Shown here piece after piece: positions 48,593-56,217 of a DNA stretch of 64,000 nucleotides (within the stretch, counting starts at the first letter, position 1; every line of letters begins with the position of its first letter). Under the pieces are notes generated by a model. It made no database searches. It saw only the letters and a list, made by a program, of their open reading frames with translations, and was not told the DNA's origin. This DNA comes from a virus, in the IMG/VR virus record IMGVR_UViG_3300027848_000009, positions 1 to 64,000 of that record; one strand, given 5' to 3'. The position numbers and the translations under genes are program-made.

Positions 48593-48867
48593 TTGTTGAA
48601 GATGGTGACCAGTCGCGCCCGCCAAGATGGCTTCTCAAGGATCGTCACGTAAGTGATTTTTTCCGGCTCGGAAACGGGCGCCGTAACTGTTTCTATGTGT
48701 TGTTTTGGGCGCGGATCGAGGCCAGCGTATGGCCCTACGATCTTCCTAGGTGCAGCTTTTTTTGCGACCGTCTTTTTGACCGTAATCTTCTTAGCGGCAG
48801 ATTTTTTTGCTGCCGGTGTCTTTTTGACCGCTTTCTTGACGGCCTTTTTTTTCTCGCTGTTTGCCAT
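48589..48867 (-). CDS. histone-H1-like Lys/Ala-rich protein
   Basis: 92 residues. Residues 1-45 are AKK/AVKK repeats (AVKKAVKKTPAAKKSAAKK), as in bacterial H1-like nucleoid proteins, followed by a short conserved C-terminal part (YAGLDPRPKQHIE). Probably compacts or coats DNA, either the phage genome or the host nucleoid. It is the first gene of the leftward group and faces a divergent gene at 48913. Confidence 0.7.
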   Translation of the reverse strand: MANSEKKKAVKKAVKKTPAAKKSAAKKITVKKTVAKKAAPRKIVGPYAGLDPRPKQHIETVTAPVSEPEKITYVTILEKPSWRARLVTIFNK

Positions 48868-48912
48868 TTTGTGTTGCTCCGAATTCTGGTTTATTGAACT
48901 ATTGTACTGGAT

Positions 48913-49542
48913 GTGGATCCGTATTCTGACACATATTCAAAGATCGCGCTGGCACTTACAAGCGCTCAAGTGGCCAAGGAAAGTTTGGTCGCTGAAGAAG
49001 GTGTCGGCAGCGATATTCCCTTCAATTTTTTCGGTTGGAGGGAGTCTGAACTCCTAATGATAGTTCAGTTAGACCCCAGCAAAATGAAAGAGCCAATGGC
49101 CGATCGGTTCGATCTTTGCTGCAGCGCAATGCAGGCCATGAGGCAATATTTCGGATGCACGGAAATAACATTTATTGCAGAAGGTATCCATTCGAGCAAG
49201 CCTGAACTCACCTCGGGGAAAGATCTCGCGCGATTGATGGCTGCCGAGTCTCCGTATGTCCGCGAATGTCTCACCGTGACCCACGTCAAACTGGACGACA
49301 ACTACGTTCCGGAAGCAACATTCGTATCTTGCACTTTCCAGTACCTTGCGGGAGAATTCGTTGTGTGGGACGACGAGAAGGCTTACACCCGTGGTGTTGG
49401 AAAAGTTTTGCGCGAAGTTCCATTCCCGGCTATGATGGCCGCATCCCTACGGATGGGGTTCGAAGATCCTGATGATGAAGAGATAGACAGCATCATGGAG
49501 CACTTCCTTAGTAGGGGATTCAATGTAAATCATTTTGGGTAA
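48913..49542 (+). CDS. hypothetical protein
   Basis: 209 residues from a GTG; TATTGT and TACTGG boxes lie just upstream, so the start is not certain. Mixed alpha/beta, acidic tail. Pattern YFGCTEITFIAEGIHSSKPELT unknown to me. Head of the rightward set that leads to the ribonucleotide reductase. Confidence 0.6.
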   Translation: MDPYSDTYSKIALALTSAQVAKESLVAEEGVGSDIPFNFFGWRESELLMIVQLDPSKMKEPMADRFDLCCSAMQAMRQYFGCTEITFIAEGIHSSKPELTSGKDLARLMAAESPYVRECLTVTHVKLDDNYVPEATFVSCTFQYLAGEFVVWDDEKAYTRGVGKVLREVPFPAMMAASLRMGFEDPDDEEIDSIMEHFLSRGFNVNHFG

Positions 49543-49553
49543 CCTATAGGTAG

Positions 49554-49568
49554 TAAGGTGGGGGCATG
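49554..49568 (+). promoter_or_regulatory. leaderless -10 box (TAAGGT)
   Basis: TAAGGT (49554-49559) stands six bases before ATG 49566, the same spacing as in the left phage. Confidence 0.5.
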
Positions 49569-49877
49569 AATCATCCTTTTTACAATTCGGGGAGCAGGTG
49601 GATCGATGGGCTGGAAGTCTCTTTCTCTCAAGCCACACGCGAGCCATGCATGGTGTGTGGCCATCCGACGGGGGATTGTGCGGGAAGCCTTCCGCCACCA
49701 GAAACAATTGCCGGGTTCAACACCATCGAGTCGCTGGTACCGCAGCAAACATTTCTCTTAGAGGAAAACATTTTCGAAGAACGGCAAATAACACCTTTTA
49801 CTGTTGCTCGCGTTTTGAAGTATCCAAAGGGAAAAATCATCCCGCTTCAAGAAGCAAGAAATCTAGGATTGGCTTAA
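49566..49877 (+). CDS. zinc-knuckle protein (CMVCGHPTGDC)
   Basis: 103 residues. A single knuckle CMVCGHPTGDC near residue 28, which also appears in other actinophage small proteins, then a helical C-terminal half (TPFTVARVLKYPKGKIIPL). Role unknown; it precedes the ribonucleotide reductase. Confidence 0.6.
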   Translation: MNHPFYNSGSRWIDGLEVSFSQATREPCMVCGHPTGDCAGSLPPPETIAGFNTIESLVPQQTFLLEENIFEERQITPFTVARVLKYPKGKIIPLQEARNLGLA

Positions 49878-49967
49878 CACTTTCCGTATTTTGTTACCTA
49901 GTACAATCAATAAACGGGCGTTACTAACCCGCAAAAAATCATCCAACTAAATTGAAAGAGTCCAATT

Positions 49968-51893
49968 ATGGCCCTGCTCGCAGAGGAATTCCTAGCCTCG
50001 TACGCCTCAAAGTCGCCTCCATGGGGGTTCAATGGGATGGGGGAAATTGTTTACCTCCGCACCTACAGTCGCCCCAAAGGTGATGGAACCAGCGAAACAT
50101 GGCCAGAAACGGTTCAACGAGTCATTGAAGGCGCCGTTGAAATCGGTGTTCCGTACACTCAGAAGCAAGCCGAAGCTCTCTTCGATCACATGTTCAATCT
50201 GCGATGTTCTTTCTCGGGTAGGGCGTTATGGCAGTTGGGAACTCCACTCGTTAAGGCGTTTAACGCAGCGTCGCTGAACAACTGTTACTTCGTGAACATC
50301 GAGAAGGTGGAAGATTTTGAGTTCCTTTTCGATCATCTGATGCTTGGTGGTGGAGTCGGATTCTCCGTCGAGCGTGCAAAGATTCACGAGTTGCCTAAAG
50401 TCAAGGCGTCAGTCGAAATCACCAATGAGCGAAGCGACGATGCGGACATCATCGTTCCCGACAGTAGGCAGGGGTGGTCTCGTCTCGTCCATTCGGTTTT
50501 GAAGTCCTACTTCTATACGGGCAAGTCGTTCTCTTACTCTACGATCCTCATTCGCGAGTATGGGGCTCCACTGAAGACGTTTGGTGGCACCGCGAGCGGC
50601 CCGGGCGCCCTCATTGATGGCATCGTAGATATCTGCAAGGTGATGGACGCGCGAGTGGGGAAGAAGTTGCGTTCCGTTGACGTCCTCGACATCTGCAACA
50701 TCATTGGTCGCATTGTCGTCTCTGGCTCTAGTCGTCGTTCTGCACAGATCGCTATCGGTGACCCCGATGACGTCCTTTTTTTGCGTGCCAAGAACTGGTC
50801 TAGCGGTTCCGTTCCTGCGTGGCGAGCAAACTCGAACAACTCGGTTTATGCGGACTCTTGGGACGAGATCATCCCCGAGGTTTGGAAGGGTTACGACGGT
50901 TCTGGCGAGCCTTACGGTTTCGTGAATCGCAAGTTGGCCCGTCAATACGGGCGCCTTGGACATAAGAAGCCAGATCCGACCATCGAGGGATACAACCCCT
51001 GCGCTGAGATTGCTCTCGGCGATGGAGAGTCTTGCAACTTGTCAACGATCTTCTTGCCGAAAATCGATTCGTTGGCTCAGTTCCGCGAGGTTTCTGAACT
51101 TCTCTACATGTGTCAGAAGCAGATCACACGGATGGATTACCCGTATGAGAAGACAACGAAGATTGTGTCGAAGAACGCCCGTTTGGGTCAGTCTGTCACT
51201 GGAATTTTGCAGTGCTCAGAGAAGCAACTGTCGTGGCTTGATCCGGTCTACGAGTATCTTGAGGGTCTCGACGAGAAATATTCGGAAGAGCACGGTTTCC
51301 CGAAGTCTGTCCGTCTGACAACAGTTCAGCCTTCTGGCACGTTGGCTCTTCTTCCCGGAGTCACTCCCGGGGTTCATCCCGCTTACTCCCAGCATTACAT
51401 CCGTCGTGTTCGGTTTGGTTCGTCTGATCCGCTCGTTGATTCGTGCCGTAAGCGTGGCTATACGGTCAGGTGGGACGTCGGCATTGACGGGCGAGAGGAT
51501 CACACTCGCTACGTTGTGGAGTTCCCCTGCGAGTCGCCGGAGGGCGCTGTCTTGGCCGCAGATATGACTGCTGTGGAGCAGTTGGAGTGGGTGAAGAAGA
51601 TGCAGACCGACTGGGCCGATAATGCCGTTTCGGTAACAGTCTATTACCGGCTTGAAGAGTTGCCGGAAATTAAGCAGTGGATGTCAGAGAACTACACGAA
51701 TGTCCTGAAGTCGGTGTCATTTTTGCTTCACGCTGACCACAACTTCCCGTTGCCTCCTTACGAGGAATGCACGAAGGAAGAGTACGAGAAGATGCTGGCC
51801 AAGATCGATTTCTCGGTTCCATTGGTCCAGTCGACATTTACGGATGAATTGATGATCGATGACTGCGCCACCGGAGCGTGCCCCATCAAGTAG
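49968..51893 (+). CDS. nrdJ: adenosylcobalamin-dependent ribonucleoside-triphosphate reductase (class II)
   Basis: 641 residues. NNCYFVN (Cys about 106), NPCAEIALGDGESCNLSTI with the active-site Cys and Glu, PSGTLALLPGVTPGVHP and a C-terminal redox pair CATGACPIK match the monomeric Lactobacillus leichmannii-type enzyme. It makes deoxynucleotides using vitamin B12 coenzyme and thiol reductant, so the host must supply cobalamin. AAAGAG lies before the ATG. Shorter than the classic 739 residues, as in other phages. Confidence 0.92.
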   Translation: MALLAEEFLASYASKSPPWGFNGMGEIVYLRTYSRPKGDGTSETWPETVQRVIEGAVEIGVPYTQKQAEALFDHMFNLRCSFSGRALWQLGTPLVKAFNAASLNNCYFVNIEKVEDFEFLFDHLMLGGGVGFSVERAKIHELPKVKASVEITNERSDDADIIVPDSRQGWSRLVHSVLKSYFYTGKSFSYSTILIREYGAPLKTFGGTASGPGALIDGIVDICKVMDARVGKKLRSVDVLDICNIIGRIVVSGSSRRSAQIAIGDPDDVLFLRAKNWSSGSVPAWRANSNNSVYADSWDEIIPEVWKGYDGSGEPYGFVNRKLARQYGRLGHKKPDPTIEGYNPCAEIALGDGESCNLSTIFLPKIDSLAQFREVSELLYMCQKQITRMDYPYEKTTKIVSKNARLGQSVTGILQCSEKQLSWLDPVYEYLEGLDEKYSEEHGFPKSVRLTTVQPSGTLALLPGVTPGVHPAYSQHYIRRVRFGSSDPLVDSCRKRGYTVRWDVGIDGREDHTRYVVEFPCESPEGAVLAADMTAVEQLEWVKKMQTDWADNAVSVTVYYRLEELPEIKQWMSENYTNVLKSVSFLLHADHNFPLPPYEECTKEEYEKMLAKIDFSVPLVQSTFTDELMIDDCATGACPIK

Positions 51894-52113
51894 ATCGGTT
51901 GTGTTGTTGGCGGAACAGTTGCTCTTTGTTAGCTGGTTCCGCCAACAGTATGCCTTCTTCGTCGCATAGCCAGCAGGTCCGATTGTCGACCCAAAAAACG
52001 AGACATGGGGCGCAACCGTAAACTGTTGAGGTCCATGACATCATCGCCAGTGCGCTGAATCCAACTTTTATCAGGTGGTCCTTGAGGAATTCGGCGGTCG
52101 GGTTGTCAGTCAA
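51886..52113 (-). CDS. small cysteine-containing protein
   Basis: 75 residues from a TTG overlapping the SNase stop. GCAPCLVFWVDNRTCWLCDE gives two CxxC pairs. It overlaps the reductase stop by eight bases on the other strand. Possibly a zinc ribbon. Confidence 0.5.
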   Translation of the reverse strand: MTDNPTAEFLKDHLIKVGFSALAMMSWTSTVYGCAPCLVFWVDNRTCWLCDEEGILLAEPANKEQLFRQQHNRST

Positions 52114-52472
52114 GGCTTGACACCGAAATAGTTCGTTGCGTGCCCTGAATCTACGAGTTGTTCGTTTAGGGAAATCTCGCATTTTTCGTCGGCGTAGATG
52201 TTGGCAAGAAGACGACCGTATTTGCCTTTTCCGTCTTTGAATGTCTGGACGAAACAGTCCTTGGTCCGGTCGAACCAGTCCTCGACGTAGGCTTTTGCGG
52301 CAAGGCCTAGTTCTTTTTCGGCAAGATTTTTGGTTCTGATCTCAGGGGTATTGATGCCGTACAGTCGGCACCTGACTTTGTGGTGAATGTTGAAACCTAA
52401 ATCGATGGTCAGATCTACTGTGTCACCATCGACAACTCGTTGGAGTTTTGCTTTGTAGGTGTACAGGTTCAT
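52110..52472 (-). CDS. staphylococcal-nuclease-like (SNase/TNase) protein
   Basis: 120 residues. RVVDGDTVDLTIDLGF, RCRLYGINTPEIRT and GKYGRLLANIYAD are the calcium-binding Asp, Arg-Glu and Gly-Arg motifs of the SNase fold. No signal peptide, so it would act on nucleic acid inside the cell. Confidence 0.88.
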   Translation of the reverse strand: MNLYTYKAKLQRVVDGDTVDLTIDLGFNIHHKVRCRLYGINTPEIRTKNLAEKELGLAAKAYVEDWFDRTKDCFVQTFKDGKGKYGRLLANIYADEKCEISLNEQLVDSGHATNYFGVKP

Positions 52473-52639
52473 TCGTCGACAAACTTTTCAATCGAGTCCT
52501 TGTTCTTTTTGCGTAAAAAGCGGACACTGTCGTTCTCCACAACAATTTCTTCAAGGTCCTCTGGGGTTCCACGGAAATCTTTTCCGTGACGTTTGTACTC
52601 TTCCCAGTAGTCATTGTCAGCATTACTGTTTCTCGTCAT
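52469..52639 (-). CDS. 56-residue hypothetical protein
   Basis: Acidic, Lys/Glu-rich (ADNDYWEEYKRHGKDFRGTP). The stop overlaps the SNase start as ATGA, so it is likely the first gene of that operon. No function known. Confidence 0.6.
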   Translation of the reverse strand: MTRNSNADNDYWEEYKRHGKDFRGTPEDLEEIVVENDSVRFLRKKNKDSIEKFVDE

Positions 52640-52666
52640 ACAATAACATTATACATAAAAAGAAAA

Positions 52667-52690
52667 TCCCCCGGGTGTTACCCCGGGGGA
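52667..52690 (-). terminator. rho-independent terminator of the capsid operon
   Basis: TCCCCCGGG...CCCGGGGGA forms a strong stem with a short loop; on the leftward strand TTTTCTTTTT follows, a good T tract. It ends transcription after the capsid gene. A second small stem, GCGGCAT/ATGCCGC, lies at 52704-52719. Confidence 0.88.
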
Positions 52691-52739
52691 AATTCCACAT
52701 GGTGCGGCATGAATGCCGCCGGTTACGTACCGTTAAACG

Positions 52740-54065
52740 TTAGGCGTCTGCTGGTGCGGAGTTGAAGCTGACGGAGACGAAGGCCTCCGGACGCTTGACC
52801 GCGAGGGCCAGACGCTGCTCTGCGAGCACCACGATCGCGTTGCGAACGAAGAAGTCCGAGTGCTGCTCGGAGATCCGGATGTTCGCTTGCTCTCGATCGT
52901 ACAACTGGGCGCCGGTACCGAACGCACCGACGAGAGCGGTGCCCTCATCGATGGCCGGGGTCTCGACGACCGGGAGACGCCACACACGCGGTTCGCCACC
53001 AAGGGCGACCGAGATGGCTACGAGGTACTGACCGTTGCTGTCCTTGGTCAACTCGATGTCTTCCCAGTCGTTCGGGTGAAGAACGACGCCGGTCGGCTCG
53101 TAGTAGGCAAGGAACGACAGCGTGGCGGCGCGACGAATCGCGTCAGCCTTGGTGTCGGGAACCGGTAAGGTTGCGCCGCTGGACCAGTTGTATGTCTGGA
53201 TGCCAGCAGTGTTCAGCACACCCTCAAGGTTCTCGCCGGTGCCGTCACCAGAGAGGATTTGAGCGTCCTCCTGAAGGCGGAGGCCGTACATCAACTCGTT
53301 GTCGATGATCGAACGCAACTGCGGCTCGTCGGCGAGCACGTTGCGGTGAGCGGCTTCCCAGTGAGCAATGGTCCGCACGGGCGCCTGAACGCCAGTGAAG
53401 GTCATAGCGGACTGCGGCTTGACGCCGAACACGTTAGGCGTACCTGCCGTGCGTTCTGCCACGGTGGCGGCGTTGTTCGTGAATCCTGTCATCCGGAAGT
53501 ACTCGACAATTGCTGCCGAGGTGGTTCGTACCGGGAACAGGTCGCGAACACGCTTGGTGCGCATCGGCGGGATGACGATGGGGTCACGATCGATCGTACC
53601 GAACTGCCCGGGGGTGCCTGAAGGCATAGCCGAGTAGAGGTCCTTGACGTCGTAGCCGTTGGCTGTGGTGAGGGCACCCTTGTACTGGAAGGGCGACGGC
53701 ATGTTGGCGCCGTTACGTCCACCCTGAAGGGTCTTGAACTCTTCTGAGCCGAGGAATGCTTCGCCAACGGACTTGTACCTGGTGCGAGCCTCGCGGAGGC
53801 CCTCTCCGGCGGCGGCGGCGGCGGCGATGGAGTCGCCTTCAGCCTCGGAAGCCCATGCTTCGACGCTCTCAAGCGACTGAAGGCCGGTGATCAATGACTT
53901 GATCTCCTTGATTTCCGTCATGTTGCTGTCGAATGCCGACTTCTGGGCCTGATCGACAATGACAACGCCGTCTTCGATCTGGAATGAATCTGCGATCGCC
54001 TTGTTTGAGGCGGTCTTTTCTCGGAGCGCGGACTGCAACTCCTTGATGCGGTTTGCATCTTCCAT
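52740..54065 (-). CDS. second major capsid protein (HK97 fold, phage_capsid family)
   Basis: 441 residues. N-terminal coiled region (about 1-115), then KTLQGG..., GTIDRDPIVIPPMRT, VRDLFPVRTTSAAIVEYFRM, YGLRLQEDAQILSGDGTGENLEG and FFVRNAIVVLAEQRLALAVKRPEAF, all characteristic of the HK97-like family. AAGGAGGAGA lies just before the ATG, with a leader of about 110 bases. Unlike the capsid gene at 12754, it is the last gene of a leftward head operon, so a second phage is present here. Confidence 0.93.
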   Translation of the reverse strand: MEDANRIKELQSALREKTASNKAIADSFQIEDGVVIVDQAQKSAFDSNMTEIKEIKSLITGLQSLESVEAWASEAEGDSIAAAAAAGEGLREARTRYKSVGEAFLGSEEFKTLQGGRNGANMPSPFQYKGALTTANGYDVKDLYSAMPSGTPGQFGTIDRDPIVIPPMRTKRVRDLFPVRTTSAAIVEYFRMTGFTNNAATVAERTAGTPNVFGVKPQSAMTFTGVQAPVRTIAHWEAAHRNVLADEPQLRSIIDNELMYGLRLQEDAQILSGDGTGENLEGVLNTAGIQTYNWSSGATLPVPDTKADAIRRAATLSFLAYYEPTGVVLHPNDWEDIELTKDSNGQYLVAISVALGGEPRVWRLPVVETPAIDEGTALVGAFGTGAQLYDREQANIRISEQHSDFFVRNAIVVLAEQRLALAVKRPEAFVSVSFNSAPADA

Positions 54066-54176
54066 ATGAATCTCCTCCTTGGAGAAATAATTTGGGTGAA
54101 CGTGGTTGCAAAGACTACGTGAGCACGCGCCCTCTTACATAAAATAATAGACCAACCACAAGGGTTAATATTGCAA
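54066..54176 (-). promoter_or_regulatory. A/T-rich leader of the second capsid gene
   Basis: 111 bases between the zeta-toxin gene and the capsid start. Contains TATTATTTTATG and similar A/T stretches plus a consensus ribosome-binding site. A capsid-specific promoter is plausible, but no clear -35/-10 pair can be fixed. Confidence 0.4.
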
Positions 54177-55844
54177 CTACAGGATTTTTTCTGATTTACC
54201 TTGCGGGGGATTTTGTTGGGCACTTTTCCAACGATTCCTTACATAGTTGGAACCGGTCGACCCAAAGAAGTCATCAAACGACTTGTCATCATTGATCTCA
54301 AAAGCACCATCTCGCGTACGCTTGGCAATGAGCGACGGTGGCTGAACACTATTGTTCCACAGGTAGAAGTCATCAAACATATTGGACGTAATCTGACGTG
54401 GAACAATAGGCTGCAACTCTCCAGCAATTTGGCTACCGAACCACCCCGGGAGAACCGGACCACCAGAAGCCTTATTTATTGCATTGCGAGAAGCTAAGCG
54501 TCGATCGGCCTCAGCGCCCGGAATGTAGACAAAGTGCCCAACCGTCGCGTAACCGTTGTTTCTCGCCCACTTCAGGTGCTCTGTCCGCTTACCCGTTCCG
54601 GTAACGACCACGTCCGTGCCCGCCTCACGGGCAGCATCCATCGCCCTGTCCGTGACGGCCCTCGAAGCAGGGTGAACTGCCGCAGCGCCACGACCACCGT
54701 CCCACCCCTCAAGTTGAGTCTTGATCCAGTCCGGATCAATGAAGGCAGCTGCATTGGACGCTGGAACATCCAGAGTCCCATCCTCGACAAGAGTGGTTTT
54801 TCCTGAGCCGGTTGTTCCGCCAACAAAATGTAGCGTCCTAGCGCCGCCCGGCTTGTTTCTGTGCTCAGGGGCGACCCGATTGATGATTTTAGATGTCGCT
54901 TCTCGGCCACCAGAACCGACCCTGCCGGACCTCATGCCTGAACGGAGTTCTCTATACTTATCTACCGTGTCGCCACTCAACGCCTTTCGGACGCTAGGGG
55001 GAGCCTCTGAGTACCAGCCGGGATCACTGGCGATCAGTTTCTCCCAAGACGCCGCTGACGACTTCTTCGTCTTCGTTGCTTTCTTGACCGCTTTCCCAAC
55101 TTTTCGTACCACTGCAGGTCGCTCGAAAGCTGTTGAGTCCTGAATCAGGCCGTCGTTGTCCCCATCGAGGGCCTTGGGGTCGTATGGCTGAGCGGAGCGG
55201 AGCGCCCTGCCGAGAGACTTGCCATACAACTCTTCGTTGAGAGAAACCTTGCGGCGCGGCTTTTTCTTACCGAGCCTGTCCTGCTCTTCTTCAAGGATTC
55301 GACGGGCCCTTTGACGTTCTAGCCGATCCCGGTATCTCCTGCCCAGCGCGGTCGATCCAGTGCGTCGAGCGTAATCGGTGATATTGCTACACGGTGTCCA
55401 TACTGTATTTCCGCCGGTGGAGCGGCGACGAGCTACCCCGATGCAGCCCATTTGGCGAGCACGCCTGCGGGCGGAGTTTATGTCAGTGAAAACGTCCTCG
55501 TCTCCATCGAATGGAATGGAGGACGCAGCTTTGCCTCCAACTGCTCCTGAAACAAGGCCGCCGCCAGACATTGTGTCGATTGCAATGACGCCACGCTCGC
55601 TGAGTTCTTCCCAGTTCTTTTTGTTCTTAGATTTCTTTTTGCGGCCCTTGCGTTCGCGAACGCTTTCGTAATCACGCATTCTAGAAAGGACAGACTTTTT
55701 TTCCTGTTCGTTTTCGAGACGCTCGTACTCTTCGTGGGTTTTGCAAGCCATCCACGTTCCGTTTGGGTGTTGATGAGCACCAGCACAGCCGAGTTCTTTG
55801 GCTCGGCGCAGAGCCGCTGCCCTGTTTGCGGTGTCTCCGGACAT
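54177..55844 (-). CDS. virion-linked zeta-toxin-domain protein
   Basis: 555 residues. Residues 1-160 hold two related Cys modules (RAKELGCAGAHQHPNGTWMAC and RARQMGCIGVARRRSTGG...C). Next come ALRSAQPYDPKALDGDNDG (EF-hand-like loop, 227-232) with ERP, and a GMRSGR linker (303). The C-terminal half is a zeta toxin-like kinase: VGGTTGSGKTTL (Walker A 343-350), FIDPDWIKTQL, HPASRAVTDRAMDAARE and VVVTGTGKR. Zeta toxins phosphorylate UDP-GlcNAc. Its place in the head operon suggests delivery with the virion; that is inferred. Confidence 0.8.
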   Translation of the reverse strand: MSGDTANRAAALRRAKELGCAGAHQHPNGTWMACKTHEEYERLENEQEKKSVLSRMRDYESVRERKGRKKKSKNKKNWEELSERGVIAIDTMSGGGLVSGAVGGKAASSIPFDGDEDVFTDINSARRRARQMGCIGVARRRSTGGNTVWTPCSNITDYARRTGSTALGRRYRDRLERQRARRILEEEQDRLGKKKPRRKVSLNEELYGKSLGRALRSAQPYDPKALDGDNDGLIQDSTAFERPAVVRKVGKAVKKATKTKKSSAASWEKLIASDPGWYSEAPPSVRKALSGDTVDKYRELRSGMRSGRVGSGGREATSKIINRVAPEHRNKPGGARTLHFVGGTTGSGKTTLVEDGTLDVPASNAAAFIDPDWIKTQLEGWDGGRGAAAVHPASRAVTDRAMDAAREAGTDVVVTGTGKRTEHLKWARNNGYATVGHFVYIPGAEADRRLASRNAINKASGGPVLPGWFGSQIAGELQPIVPRQITSNMFDDFYLWNNSVQPPSLIAKRTRDGAFEINDDKSFDDFFGSTGSNYVRNRWKSAQQNPPQGKSEKIL

Positions 55845-55846
55845 GA

Positions 55847-56215
55847 TTAGGACTCGTTATAGTTGTAGTCCATCGAAAGACGAGCTACTTTCGGGTCGCT
55901 GATCTTCAGTTTCTCAAGTTTCGCTGCAGCCTTTTGAGCCTCAAAGGTCTCGTAGCCGTATCGCTTCCGGTACATCTCTGCTTCTTCAATTTGATCTTCG
56001 TAGTCTTCCCCAATGGCTGCGAACAAATCGTTATCTGGCGGATATGGCTTACCTGCCTCTCGTATTCGCATGATGAACTTTTGACGCATTTCTTGGTCAA
56101 TCGAAAAAGGCGGGTAGTCGATCGCGTGCGAGAAGCGTTTGTGGTAGTCACCGAACTTTTTGCGCTCCTCTACCTCCTCGTCGGTCAGATCAAGATCGTA
56201 GGTATTTACTGTCAT
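55847..56215 (-). CDS. hypothetical protein between two giant virion genes
   Basis: 122 residues, helical and charged (SIDQEMRQKFIMRIREAGKP, EEAEMYRKRYGYETFEAQKAA). Two-base spacing on each side. Scaffolding or capsid completion is possible from its place; no motif. Confidence 0.55.
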   Translation of the reverse strand: MTVNTYDLDLTDEEVEERKKFGDYHKRFSHAIDYPPFSIDQEMRQKFIMRIREAGKPYPPDNDLFAAIGEDYEDQIEEAEMYRKRYGYETFEAQKAAAKLEKLKISDPKVARLSMDYNYNES

Positions 56216-56217
56216 GG

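Noticed and set aside
51886-52182. Longer version of the 75-residue cysteine protein
   Set aside because: The extra N-terminal part would overlap the SNase gene; the TTG overlap start at 52113 fits the operon better.
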